This document shows, piece by piece, positions 45,502 to 53,121 of a DNA stretch of 64,000 bases (positions within the stretch are counted from its first letter, which is position 1; the number at the start of each line of letters is the position of its first letter). The position numbers and the translations under genes are program-made. The notes under the pieces were generated by a model. That model was not told where the DNA came from. It ran no database searches and saw only the letters and a list, made by a program, of their open reading frames with translations. Origin of the DNA: Flavipsychrobacter sp. (lineage in GTDB: Bacteria; Bacteroidota; Bacteroidia; Chitinophagales; Chitinophagaceae); NCBI GenBank assembly GCA_021155965.1, contig JAJNBJ010000013.1:1-64000 (forward strand), in the 5' to 3' direction.

Positions 45502-45524
45502 ACTTTTGAATTAACTCAAAAGTA
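45502..45524. promoter_or_regulatory. Palindrome over the LiaF-like gene start region
   Basis: ACTTTTGA (45502-45509) and TCAAAAGT (45516-45523) are exact inverted repeats across six bases, one base upstream of the ATG codon on minus. The outer half includes an exact -7 element, TACTTTTG (45517-45524 on minus). A regulator bound here would block both promoter and ribosome-binding site. No good -33 was found. Confidence 0.45.
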
Positions 45525-45663
45525 GATAGCTCTGTTAAGCCCTGAAAGTGATATTAGGTAAAGAAATATGGATTGTCGGTGAACGCAGGCTTTTGGTCGG
45601 TAAGCGATAGTAGTGTCTTTGTAGATTAAGTAATTATAATATGTTTCGTGATAATAGTCATAT

Positions 45664-45691
45664 TTTGAAGCAGGTATTTTCCATACTTTTG
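45664..45691 (+). promoter_or_regulatory. Promoter candidate for the beta-barrel protein gene
   Basis: TTTG (45664-45667) and an exact TACTTTTG (45684-45691) are 16 bases apart, slightly shorter than the usual spacing, and lie about 30 bases before the chosen start codon at 45722. Confidence 0.5.
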
Positions 45692-45721
45692 CGCCATAAT
45701 TAACGATAGATGTATTCAGGT

Positions 45722-46570
45722 ATGAAGGGTATTTACTTAGCCCTTATCGGGGTTTTATTAATGAATTTTACTACATTAGCACGAGCTGAGAAAAAGCATA
45801 GGCAGGGTTCTTTATATTTTAGCTGGGGGTATAATAAGGAATGGTACACGAGGTCCAACGTACATGTAAAGCAGTCGGAGCAGGGTAATGACTACAAGCT
45901 GATGAATGTGAAAAGCCACGACAACCCGGGCTGGAACGAGAAGGGTAGCATATTTGCAAAGCAATTAACGATACCACAGTACAACTATCGCCTTGGCTAC
46001 TACTTCAACGAGAAGCAGGACCTTGCTATCGAGATCAATTTCGATCATACTAAGCATATCATCCAGGATGGGCAGAATGTCCGGATGAAAGGCACTTTTA
46101 ATGGTAATGCGGTAGATTCGAACGTTACTTTTTCCCATGCAAACGGATGCTATTACTATTTGAACAATGGAGCGAATTTCTTTCTTATAAACATCGTGAA
46201 GCGATGGGGGCTTTATTCATCCCGCAAGTACCCATTCAGGGTTGACTTTACCGGCAAATTTGGTATTGGCCCGGTTGTACCGCATGTGGAAAACAGCTTC
46301 TTTGGACAACGCAATGATCCTCATTTCCAGCTGGGTGGCTGGAACACAGGTATAGAAACAGCTTTAAGGGCCACCATTACCCGGTTCGCATATCTTGAGT
46401 TCGCTCAAAAGGTTGACTACGCACGTTACAGCAACCTGAAAATATACAATGGTACAGCAAGGCAGAGTTTTGGTACCTATGAGTTGATCTTAAGCTTAGG
46501 CTTAACGATACCCACAACAAAGAATAATCCTTTATTTACAAAACCTGCTGCAGCAGAGGCTGGTAAATAA
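45722..46570 (+). CDS. Predicted outer-membrane beta-barrel protein
   Basis: Unrecognised 282-aa secreted protein. The ATG at 45722 gives a clean signal peptide (MKGIYLALIGVLLMNFTTLARA); an in-frame ATG at 45710 adds four residues. The mature sequence alternates short aromatic-rich strands and polar loops (GSLYFSWGYNKEWYT, YNYRLGYYFNEKQDLAIEINFDH, TRFAYLEFAQKVDYARY, SFGTYELILSLGLTI), which suggests an outer-membrane barrel of 8-12 strands. It ends in a short Ala-rich tail and not in the usual terminal aromatic residue. The T9SS protein gene begins 63 bases downstream on the same strand. Confidence 0.8.
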   Translation: MKGIYLALIGVLLMNFTTLARAEKKHRQGSLYFSWGYNKEWYTRSNVHVKQSEQGNDYKLMNVKSHDNPGWNEKGSIFAKQLTIPQYNYRLGYYFNEKQDLAIEINFDHTKHIIQDGQNVRMKGTFNGNAVDSNVTFSHANGCYYYLNNGANFFLINIVKRWGLYSSRKYPFRVDFTGKFGIGPVVPHVENSFFGQRNDPHFQLGGWNTGIETALRATITRFAYLEFAQKVDYARYSNLKIYNGTARQSFGTYELILSLGLTIPTTKNNPLFTKPAAAEAGK

Positions 46571-46633
46571 TGTTCATAGATAGGCTTTCGCAGGTATCAA
46601 TTATTATTGTTATCTTAGCGAAAATCATCTTTT

Positions 46634-48637
46634 ATGCGCCGTATTTTAATTCTGCTGGCATTTTTATTGGTTTGTAATTTTTCTAAAGCACAGGTTTGCA
46701 GGGATTTTGCTATAGAACTTTATGCTGTTCCTTCTACCTCGCCGGTGCAGATAACACTTAAATGGAAGCCGGTTGGGTTTGGTACGCCCACTTACAGCAT
46801 TTATAAAAAATCAAGAACAGCAACATCGTGGGGATCGGCAATTGCAACATTGCCTTCTACTGATACTGATTATGTAGATGGGGCTGTGATCATAGATTCC
46901 TCCTATGAATATTATGTGAAGGGTGTAGGTTCAACCATAACATCTGCAGGATTTATTTACGCAGGTATAAGGGCGCCTGCTATCCATTACAGGGGAACGA
47001 TGATATTGGTAGTAGATAGTACATTCACGGTTCCATGCGCAGCAGGGATTACAAAATTAATGGATGATCTTAGTGGCGATGGATGGCAGGTAATAAGGCA
47101 TGATTTTTTGCGCACAAAAACAGTTGCCGATGTTAAAGCCGCTATAGTAAATGATTATACAACATACCCCAATGTTAAAGCAGTATTGCTGCTGGGGCAC
47201 GTGGCCGTTCCGCATAGTGGAGATATGAATCCTGATGCTCATACCGATCATAAAGGTGCATGGTCAGCTGATGTTTTCTATGGATCGATAAGCGGTTCCT
47301 GGACCGATGTAACGGTAAATAACATAACTTCCTCAAACCCCGCTAATCGCAATACCCCGGGCGATGGTAAATATGACCAGACTTCTATACCTGCCACAGT
47401 GGAGCTGCAGGTAGGGCGTGTGGATGTTTATGACATGCCGGCATTCTCTTCGCCTGAAGTGACGTTGATGAACAATTACCTCTCCAAAGATCACTTATAT
47501 AAAATGGACTCTATTGCTGTGCTTCGTAAAGCGGTCATCAGTGATAATTTTGGCGTGGTCACTGCTGGTCCGGGTATTTATGAGTCATTTGCAGCTAGTG
47601 GCTGGCGCAACTTTGCGCCACTTGTTGGCAGGGATAGCGTTTCCACAACTTCTTCATTGATATCAGACCTTGCAGCAACACCATATCAATGGTCATATGG
47701 CTGTGGCGGCGGTAGTTATACAAGCGCAAGTGGTATAGGCAACACTACCAATTTTGCAAGCAGTGCTTGCAATGGCATTTTCACAATGCTTTTCGGTAGT
47801 TACTTCGGAGACTGGAATACCACCAACAATTTCCTGCGTGCCCCATTATGTTCTAATCCTCCCATGCTTACCAATTGCTGGGCTGGCAGGCCACAGTGGT
47901 TCTTTCATCACATGGCGCTGGGCCTGAATATTGGGTATTCTGCTTGGCAAACACAAAACAATCATGGCTTTTCCCCCACATATTACTTATACCCTGACGT
48001 TGGTGCCGGTTGGGTGCATGTTGGTTTAATGGGAGACCTTTCACTGCGCACGGACTATGTGAAACCAGTGCTTAATATGAATGTTACAGCCGCTACTTCC
48101 GGTGGCGCCAACGTCACGTGGACTGCTTCTCCCGATCCCGGCGTTATAGGTTATTATGTCTACCGTGCTGACAGCGCTTACGGATATTACACCCGCCTGA
48201 ACGCAACCATGATAACTGCTCTCACATACTACGATGTGACGGCTACCACAGGCCTGAAATATTATATGGTACGCCCCGTAAAACTGGAGTCAACACCCTC
48301 AGGCGGTTATTATAATTTGGGTATTGGCGCAACAGATACAGCTACTATTACGTATTCTATATTGCAAACGGCGCAGGTGCAGCAATCGGTTGATGTATCA
48401 GTGTTTCCTAACCCGGCCAGTGACCATTTGAATGTGAATATTAATGCCGGAACCTCTTGTGTAGCCACAATGTATGTAGTGAATATAACAGGGCAGGTAT
48501 CGGATCTGGTTACAAAACAACTGCAGGATGGTGATAACAGGTACATGCTGAACATAGCCAGCTACACACCGGGCATGTATATGCTGGTTGTAAAAACCGG
48601 CGACAAACAGGTAACCAAACAATGGGTGAAGCAATAA
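46634..48637 (+). CDS. T9SS protein with degenerate gingipain-like (C25) fold
   Basis: 667-aa exported protein: signal peptide 1-19, an Fn3-like domain (about 25-112), a C25-like region (about 115-470), a second Fn3-like domain (478-555) and a T9SS type A sorting domain (about 586-667, FPNPASDHLNVNINAG...TPGMYMLVVKTGDKQVTKQWV). The C25 resemblance rests on AVLLLGHVAVPHSGD (184-197), WSADVFYG (210-217) and VGRVDVYDMPAFSSPEV (260-276). The usual His of the GHG motif is absent (WSYGCGGGSYTS, 353-364), and the usual catalytic Cys position appears as MLFGSYFGDW (385-394). I infer a non-peptidase relative. Its target is unknown. Confidence 0.85.
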   Translation: MRRILILLAFLLVCNFSKAQVCRDFAIELYAVPSTSPVQITLKWKPVGFGTPTYSIYKKSRTATSWGSAIATLPSTDTDYVDGAVIIDSSYEYYVKGVGSTITSAGFIYAGIRAPAIHYRGTMILVVDSTFTVPCAAGITKLMDDLSGDGWQVIRHDFLRTKTVADVKAAIVNDYTTYPNVKAVLLLGHVAVPHSGDMNPDAHTDHKGAWSADVFYGSISGSWTDVTVNNITSSNPANRNTPGDGKYDQTSIPATVELQVGRVDVYDMPAFSSPEVTLMNNYLSKDHLYKMDSIAVLRKAVISDNFGVVTAGPGIYESFAASGWRNFAPLVGRDSVSTTSSLISDLAATPYQWSYGCGGGSYTSASGIGNTTNFASSACNGIFTMLFGSYFGDWNTTNNFLRAPLCSNPPMLTNCWAGRPQWFFHHMALGLNIGYSAWQTQNNHGFSPTYYLYPDVGAGWVHVGLMGDLSLRTDYVKPVLNMNVTAATSGGANVTWTASPDPGVIGYYVYRADSAYGYYTRLNATMITALTYYDVTATTGLKYYMVRPVKLESTPSGGYYNLGIGATDTATITYSILQTAQVQQSVDVSVFPNPASDHLNVNINAGTSCVATMYVVNITGQVSDLVTKQLQDGDNRYMLNIASYTPGMYMLVVKTGDKQVTKQWVKQ

Positions 48638-48655
48638 TACAAAGCATATAAAAGT

Positions 48656-48685
48656 AAATAGCCCCGATGATCATCGGGGCTATTT
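48656..48685. terminator. Bidirectional terminator, perfect palindrome
   Basis: A perfect 30-bp palindrome with half-site AAATAGCCCCGATGA lies between the stop of the T9SS gene (+) and the stop of rplY (-). A-runs and T-runs flank the GC stem on both sides, so it can terminate both convergent transcripts. Confidence 0.88.
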
Positions 48686-48704
48686 TTATGCGTGTGCAAA
48701 ATTA

Positions 48705-49364
48705 TTACTTCTTCTTTTCAGCTGGCTTAGCTGCTGCTGCTGGCGCTTTGCCTGCTGCCGGAGCTGCTGCTGGCGCTGCACCTGCTGCCGGAGCTGCTGA
48801 TGCTGCTTCTTCCTGTTTCAGTGCGCGGGTAGTAACTACCGATGCAACAGGGATACGTGGAGAGTTCAGTATTTCCATGTTCTCAGCTACCACGTCTTCA
48901 ACACGGATGTTGCCATGCAATTGCAGGTTGGTGATATCTACGCTGATGTTCTCTTTCAGGTGCTTAGGATAAGTGCGCACGTTGAGCGATTTCATTTTCA
49001 GCTCCAGGCGGCCACCGTCTTTAACGCCTTGTGCCTGGCCATGGAATTTGATAGGGAGGGTAGCGTTGATCTTACGGTCTTCTACCAGTTCCAGGAAGTC
49101 GATGTGGTTCAGCTCGTCTGTTACCACGTCAAACTGCAGGTCCTTCATGATCGCCCTGTAGCTTTTGCCTTCAACTGCAATTTCTGCAAGCTGGAAATCA
49201 GGTGTGTACACCAGTGTGCGGAATGCCATTACAGGAGCGCTGAAATGGATAGTTTCGTTACCGCCATAGATAACAGCCGGTACATTGCCTTCAGAACGAA
49301 TTTGGCGCGTTGCTTTCTTGCCAAGGTCGCTTCTCTTTTTACCTTCAATTTTTACACTCTTCAT
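48705..49364 (-). CDS. Ribosomal protein L25 (CTC/TL5 form)
   Basis: 219-aa large-subunit protein that binds 5S rRNA. The N-terminal L25 domain (about 1-90: MKSVKIEGKKRSDLGKKATRQIRSEGNVPAVIYGG) is followed by the CTC-type C-terminal beta domain (about 95-185: LPIKFHGQAQGVKDGGRLELKMKSLNVRTYPKHLKENI) and an Ala/Pro-rich tail with terminal lysines (about 188-219). The tail is common in Bacteroidota L25. It lies downstream of prs in the same direction, as often seen in this phylum, separated by a palindromic repeat. Confidence 0.96.
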   Translation of the reverse strand: MKSVKIEGKKRSDLGKKATRQIRSEGNVPAVIYGGNETIHFSAPVMAFRTLVYTPDFQLAEIAVEGKSYRAIMKDLQFDVVTDELNHIDFLELVEDRKINATLPIKFHGQAQGVKDGGRLELKMKSLNVRTYPKHLKENISVDITNLQLHGNIRVEDVVAENMEILNSPRIPVASVVTTRALKQEEAASAAPAAGAAPAAAPAAGKAPAAAAKPAEKKK

Positions 49365-49509
49365 TGTTTAGTGTTTTTTTCTTCTTAGTCACAGGCGCTT
49401 TTCCGCCAAACATCTGTACTAAGATCCGTTTTTAATAATTAAGGTTACCCATTTGCGGGGGCGGATTTTTTTGTATAAACAGTCGTTATTATAATTTGAA
49501 AATGAGCCG

Positions 49510-49564
49510 ATTTGAAAATTTGAAAATTAAAGGGGAACATTTTCAAATTCTCAAATTTTCAAAT
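49510..49564. repeat. AATTTGAAAATTTG-type inverted repeat
   Basis: Arms of 19 bases (49510-49528 and 49546-49564) are complementary with one mismatch over a 17-base loop; an additional partial copy (AATTTGAAAATGAG) precedes the left arm. It lies between prs and rplY on the minus strand. Runs of this form are frequent in Bacteroidota intergenic regions. It may act as a terminator or attenuator between the two genes. Confidence 0.6.
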
Positions 49565-49571
49565 TAGCACA

Positions 49572-50516
49572 TTACTTTCGATTACTATGAATAAACAAAG
49601 AACTTATCGACTTATTCTCAAAAGTATTCCTGATAGCTACTGCGAACAGGTCGCTGGTGGGGAGTACTTCTATTTTGTCGCATTTTTGCTTCAGCGGTAT
49701 CGTATCGCACACAACCAGTTTCTCCAGTTCCGATCCTTCAATATTGTTGTAAGCGTTGCCGCTTAAAACAGGGTGTGTACAGAATGCGCGTACCGATAAA
49801 GCGCCTCTTTCCTTCAGTATGGCAGCACTCTTGCAAAGCGTTCCGGCAGTGTCACATATATCATCTATCAAAACTACGTTTCTGCCTGATACATCGCCTA
49901 TTACGGTCATTGCGGCTATCTCGTTGGCACGTTTACGCTGCTTGTCGCAGATAACCATGTCGGCATTGAAATACTTGGCAACTTCCCTTACCCTGTTGGT
50001 GCTACCCACATCGGGGGCCGCAAAGATAAGATTTTCTATCTTAAGTTTTTCAATGTAAGGGATAAAAATTGCCGAAGAATCAAGGTGGTCCACCGGTATA
50101 TCAAAAAAACCTTGAATTTGAGGCGCGTGCAGGTCCATTGTCATTACCCGGTTAGCACCGGCTTTGGCCAGGATATTGGCTACCAGCTTGGATGCTATGG
50201 CCACACGGGGCTTATCTTTCCTGTCTTGCCGTGCATAGCCAAAATAGGGGATAACCGCCGTAATATAGCCTGCCGATGCCCTGCGTGCCGCGTCTATCAT
50301 CATCAGCAGCTCCATCAGGTTATCAGATGGGGCGTAGGTAGCCTGAACGAGAAAAACATAATCGCCACGGATAGACTCCTGGAAAACAGGCTGGAACTCC
50401 CCATCGCTGAATTTTTGGATAGTGAGCGCCCCGAGCGCTTTTCCGAAGTTTTTGGCTATTTTTTCCGCAAGGTAAGTGGAGGCATTACCGGAGAATATCT
50501 TTACTGAGGAGTTCAT
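49572..50516 (-). CDS. Ribose-phosphate pyrophosphokinase
   Basis: 314-aa cytoplasmic enzyme that makes PRPP from ribose-5-phosphate and ATP, feeding nucleotide, histidine and tryptophan synthesis. Motifs seen: KFSDGEFQPVFQESIRGDYVFLVQ, the MIDAARRASAGYITAVIPYFGYARQDRK catalytic/ATP loop, MTMDLHAPQIQGFFDIPVDHL, and the PRPP-binding loop VVLIDDICDTAGTLCKSA. The length is typical. An exact -7 element lies just upstream. Confidence 0.97.
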   Translation of the reverse strand: MNSSVKIFSGNASTYLAEKIAKNFGKALGALTIQKFSDGEFQPVFQESIRGDYVFLVQATYAPSDNLMELLMMIDAARRASAGYITAVIPYFGYARQDRKDKPRVAIASKLVANILAKAGANRVMTMDLHAPQIQGFFDIPVDHLDSSAIFIPYIEKLKIENLIFAAPDVGSTNRVREVAKYFNADMVICDKQRKRANEIAAMTVIGDVSGRNVVLIDDICDTAGTLCKSAAILKERGALSVRAFCTHPVLSGNAYNNIEGSELEKLVVCDTIPLKQKCDKIEVLPTSDLFAVAIRNTFENKSISSLFIHSNRK

Positions 50517-50532
50517 GTGCTTAAAATGATGG

Positions 50533-50540
50533 CAAAGGTA
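50533..50540 (-). promoter_or_regulatory. -7 element upstream of prs
   Basis: On minus this reads TACCTTTG, an exact TAnnTTTG, with a leader of about 17 bases to the ATG. A clear -33 TTTG at the expected spacing was not found. Confidence 0.4.
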
Positions 50541-50623
50541 ATAAAAACCTAACCTGAGTTAAGGGCTTTTTTCCCCAGTTTGCTCACAAAGCACTGTAGG
50601 TTTACTAAAATACTTATCTTTAG

Positions 50624-50647
50624 CGTTAGTAACGTATAACGTTAGTA
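50624..50647. promoter_or_regulatory. Overlapping inverted and direct repeats before higA (operator candidate)
   Basis: CGTTAGTA occurs twice, 16 bases apart (50624-50631, 50640-50647). Within it, CGTTA-G-TAACG (50624-50634) and TAACGT-ATA-ACGTTA (50630-50644) are two overlapping inverted repeats. They sit 11 bases before the HigA-like start codon, as expected for autoregulation by an XRE-type antitoxin. Confidence 0.6.
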
Positions 50648-50657
50648 TTATTTAATA

Positions 50658-50954
50658 ATGGCAAAATTAAAAAACATACATCCGGGGGAAGTGCTGAAAG
50701 AAGAATTTCTGAAAGAACTGGCTATCTCTGCATACAGGCTGGCAAAGGACACAGGCATACCACAAACACGCATATCTGAGATAATAAAGGGCAAAAGAAG
50801 GATAACGGCAGATACAGCGTTAAGGCTCTCTAAATATTTTGGCACTACACCTAAATTCTGGCTGGGGCTACAGGACGACTTTGATATTGAGGAAGAGAAT
50901 AAAACAAAAGAAAAAGAGTTCTCTTTGATTAAACATCATTCTACAGCAGCGTAA
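50658..50954 (+). CDS. HigA-family antitoxin-type XRE regulator (orphan)
   Basis: 98-aa helix-turn-helix protein. The start NIHPGEVLKEEFLKELAISAYRLAKDTGIPQTRISEIIKGKRRITADTALRLSKYFGTTPKFWLGLQDDFD matches the HigA addiction-module antitoxin family almost throughout. HigA normally follows a higB toxin gene, but no toxin-sized frame exists in the 141 bases between this gene and prs, nor downstream. The gene is therefore an orphan, probably a repressor. It carries its own operator-like repeats. The aminotransferase gene starts seven bases after its stop, so both are likely on one mRNA under its control. Confidence 0.9.
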   Translation: MAKLKNIHPGEVLKEEFLKELAISAYRLAKDTGIPQTRISEIIKGKRRITADTALRLSKYFGTTPKFWLGLQDDFDIEEENKTKEKEFSLIKHHSTAA

Positions 50955-50961
50955 ATAAATT

Positions 50962-52071
50962 ATGGAAACAACCAGGAGAAAATGGCTGACACAGGCAGGG
51001 GTACTATTTCTTGGTGCGGGCTTAGCCGGTTTAAGGGCTAAAGCATCTCCTGTAATTGAGCCGGTTTATTTTCTGCCGGAACCGGATGATGGACCGATTA
51101 GGTTAAGCTCTAATGAAAACCCTTATGGGCCGTCGCCCATGGCGCGTGCTGCAATGGCTGAGAGTGTAAGCATCAGTAACAGGTATCAATGGCAAATGGT
51201 TAGGGATCTGATATCTGCTATTGCCGTAAAAAATAATGTTGCCAATGAAAATGTGCTGATAGGTGCTGGCTCCACGCAAATAATTGATACGGTAATTCAA
51301 CTGGCTGCATTACAAAAGGGTAATTTTATATTAGCAGAACCAACCTTTAATAGATGGACAAGTGCAGCTGAAAGATGCGGGATCCAGAAAATGCTAGTCC
51401 AAGTTACAGAGGATAAACGTCATGACCTTACAGCGATGATAAACGCAATAAAACCGGATACCCGGATGGTCTATATATGCAATCCCAACAACCCGACCGG
51501 AACAATTTGTAAATACGATGCGCTTGTTGCTTTTGTAAAGGAAGCAACAAAAAAGACATTAGTAATAGTGGATGAAGCTTACCTTGACTATACCAATGAG
51601 ACTTCTTTAAGCAGCCTGCTGACAGAGAACGTCAACCTTATTGTGGTAAAAACATTCTCGAAAATATATGGATTAGCGGGAGCGCGCATAGGTTATGCAC
51701 TGGCACATGCAAAAACAATTGAACGTCTTGGGCAGCTGCAATCGGGAGTGAATGTTGGGGTGAGTGCTGCATCGCTTGCTGGGGCAATAGCATCTTTAAA
51801 AGATACTGATTTTGTAAAGGAGTCTTACTTACAAAATGAAAAGACCAGGGCATACACCATTCAGCAATTAGAACGCCTGAATATCCCGTGTATCCCGTCT
51901 TACACAAACTTCATTTACTTCTCGCTGCAGAATTACACTAAGGATTTCTTTGACCAGTTAAAAAGAAATAATATTGAGGGGACACACATTTATGAAGAAA
52001 ATGGGAAATGGTCGAGAATTACGGTAGGCACAATGCAAGAGATGAAAAGGCTTATTAGCGCGATAGGGTAG
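50962..52071 (+). CDS. Tat-signal histidinol-phosphate-aminotransferase-like enzyme
   Basis: 369-aa fold-type I PLP-dependent aminotransferase. Unusually it starts with a twin-arginine signal, METTRRKWLTQAGVLFLGAGLAGLRA (cut here for brevity to its core RRKWL and the following hydrophobic run), so the folded enzyme is probably exported to the periplasm. The catalytic domain shows LSSNENPYGPSP, YICNPNNPTGT, VIVDEAYLDY and the PLP-lysine motif KTFSKIYGLAGARIGY. These match the HisC-like class, but the export signal argues against a role in histidine synthesis. It is likely cotranscribed with the HigA-like regulator. Confidence 0.88.
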   Translation: METTRRKWLTQAGVLFLGAGLAGLRAKASPVIEPVYFLPEPDDGPIRLSSNENPYGPSPMARAAMAESVSISNRYQWQMVRDLISAIAVKNNVANENVLIGAGSTQIIDTVIQLAALQKGNFILAEPTFNRWTSAAERCGIQKMLVQVTEDKRHDLTAMINAIKPDTRMVYICNPNNPTGTICKYDALVAFVKEATKKTLVIVDEAYLDYTNETSLSSLLTENVNLIVVKTFSKIYGLAGARIGYALAHAKTIERLGQLQSGVNVGVSAASLAGAIASLKDTDFVKESYLQNEKTRAYTIQQLERLNIPCIPSYTNFIYFSLQNYTKDFFDQLKRNNIEGTHIYEENGKWSRITVGTMQEMKRLISAIG

Positions 52072-52235
52072 TTCGCTTTCTGGCGCGAGTTTGTAGTATT
52101 GCGTCGTGTGCAGCTAACTCGTGTCTAATTCAATTCAGCCTGTTTGCAACAGGCATTCATCGTTCTGCTGAGACCCGTTTCCAGCATTACACATTTTTCT
52201 TCCAGTTAGTCCATGCGTCACGCTTGGTCTCCCCC

Positions 52236-52330
52236 GTTGTTCCAGATATGTTATCTGGAACTAAGAATAAAACCCTTCTGTGAAGGTATCCGTGCTATGC
52301 AGTTTATGGTTTGCATTACAGTTTTTTTCC
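52236..52330 (+). repeat. GTTCCAGATA-hairpin repeat, copy 1
   Basis: A 10-bp perfect stem GTTCCAGATA (52239-52248) / TATCTGGAAC (52252-52261) begins the unit, followed by ACTAAGAATAAAACCCTTCTGTGA and further sequence shared with a second copy about 180 bases downstream. Shared downstream landmarks are CCCTTCTG, GGTAT and TTTGCA(T/A)TACAG. No transposase is associated. Confidence 0.6.
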
Positions 52331-52414
52331 CCCATCAAGTGTCCCGCCCGATGTCTCTCCGTAGTTTAATCAACTACTATAGCAAGGCTTGGTAAAAGCA
52401 TTCTATACTCACCG

Positions 52415-52510
52415 TGTTGTTCCAGATGTGTATCTGGAACTAAAAATAGAACCCCTTCTGCGTAGGTATTCATAGATATAGTGCTGATGATTTGCAATAC
52501 AGGTCACTAC
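52415..52510 (+). repeat. GTTCCAGAT-hairpin repeat, copy 2
   Basis: Same order as copy 1: TGTTGTTCCAGAT, a 4-base loop, ATCTGGAAC, then TAAAAATAGAACCCCTTCTG, GGTATTCAT and TTTGCAATACAG. Both copies are in direct orientation, so they look like a diverged tandem duplication or two insertions of one small element. Confidence 0.6.
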
Positions 52511-52589
52511 TTTATACCGCTGTTCAGAATTTGCAATCCCATTTCCCGCAATTTTCATCTCCTTTTATTGCATAACAAAAAGATTTATA

Positions 52590-52702
52590 ACCCCCTCAAA
52601 CCCGCGCCGGTATTACATGCAAAAACCGTCACGGTACAGTTTCAGTACCGTCAAGGAAAATTGATTTTTCCACCCCAAAAACTCTTCCGAACTTTACTTA
52701 CT
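52590..52702. repeat. Dispersed palindromic repeat, copy 2
   Basis: The unit CGGTACAGTTTCAGTACCG (52632-52650) is identical to the right half of the palindrome at 27563-27603. Shared flanks include TCAAGG/CTTGA next to the unit, an ATTTTT tract, CTTC and CGAACTTTAC about 35-50 bases downstream in the same order, showing homology beyond the hairpin. Confidence 0.65.
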
Positions 52703-52894
52703 TGCCCGCCGGAGCTCTGACAGCAAAGGAGGGGTAACACCCCCGATTACTATGCAATACACAACAAAACTTTGCGGTTTCCTTTGCGCCTTTGCAGCCT
52801 GCCCCGCATTGGCGGGGTCTTTGCGGTTAATAATAATTAGCCTCTCCGAAACAAAACAACCCACAGCCGATCACAACTATTTACAACCTAAAAA

Positions 52895-52978
52895 TTATAC
52901 CTTTCTAGGGTATAATTATACCTTTTTAGGGTATAATCATACCTTTTGGGGGTATAAATATACCCTTTTATACCCCTT
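52895..52978. repeat. Four tandem 21-bp iterons (TATACC..GGTATA)
   Basis: Four units follow each other with an exact 21-base period. Each contains TATACC (CATACC in the third) and, in the first three, a GGGTATA half that makes the unit an inverted repeat. A fifth degenerate unit follows to about 52985, and a lone AAAATTATACCTTTC recurs at about 53069-53083, 40 bases before the next gene. A spacing of 21 bases equals two DNA turns, so proteins bound to successive units would line up on one face. Confidence 0.7.
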
Positions 52979-53121
52979 TATACCTTAGAATAAAACACAT
53001 AATATAAGCCCACAGCACATTCTATTCACATATAAAAAACCAAATATCACGAAACAAGCACTTTTTCTAAAATTATACCTTTCATCATCCTATTCACAAT
53101 CCTTTTATCCACTCAATAACC

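Larger units (their letters stand above)
52072..53121. other. 1050-bp intergenic repeat field
   Basis: This long gap holds two related hairpin repeats (52236-52330 and 52415-52510), copy 2 of the dispersed palindrome (52632-52650), and a tandem array of four 21-bp units (52895-52978) with a fifth partial motif near 53071. Open frames at 52213-52395, 52481-52720 and 52752-52988 run through these repeats and show no protein features, so I reject them. Confidence 0.6.

Noticed and set aside
52213-52988. Three small + frames (52213-52395, 52481-52720, 52752-52988)
   Set aside because: They lie on the hairpin repeats, the dispersed palindrome and the 21-bp iterons, and their translations have no domain or signal features.
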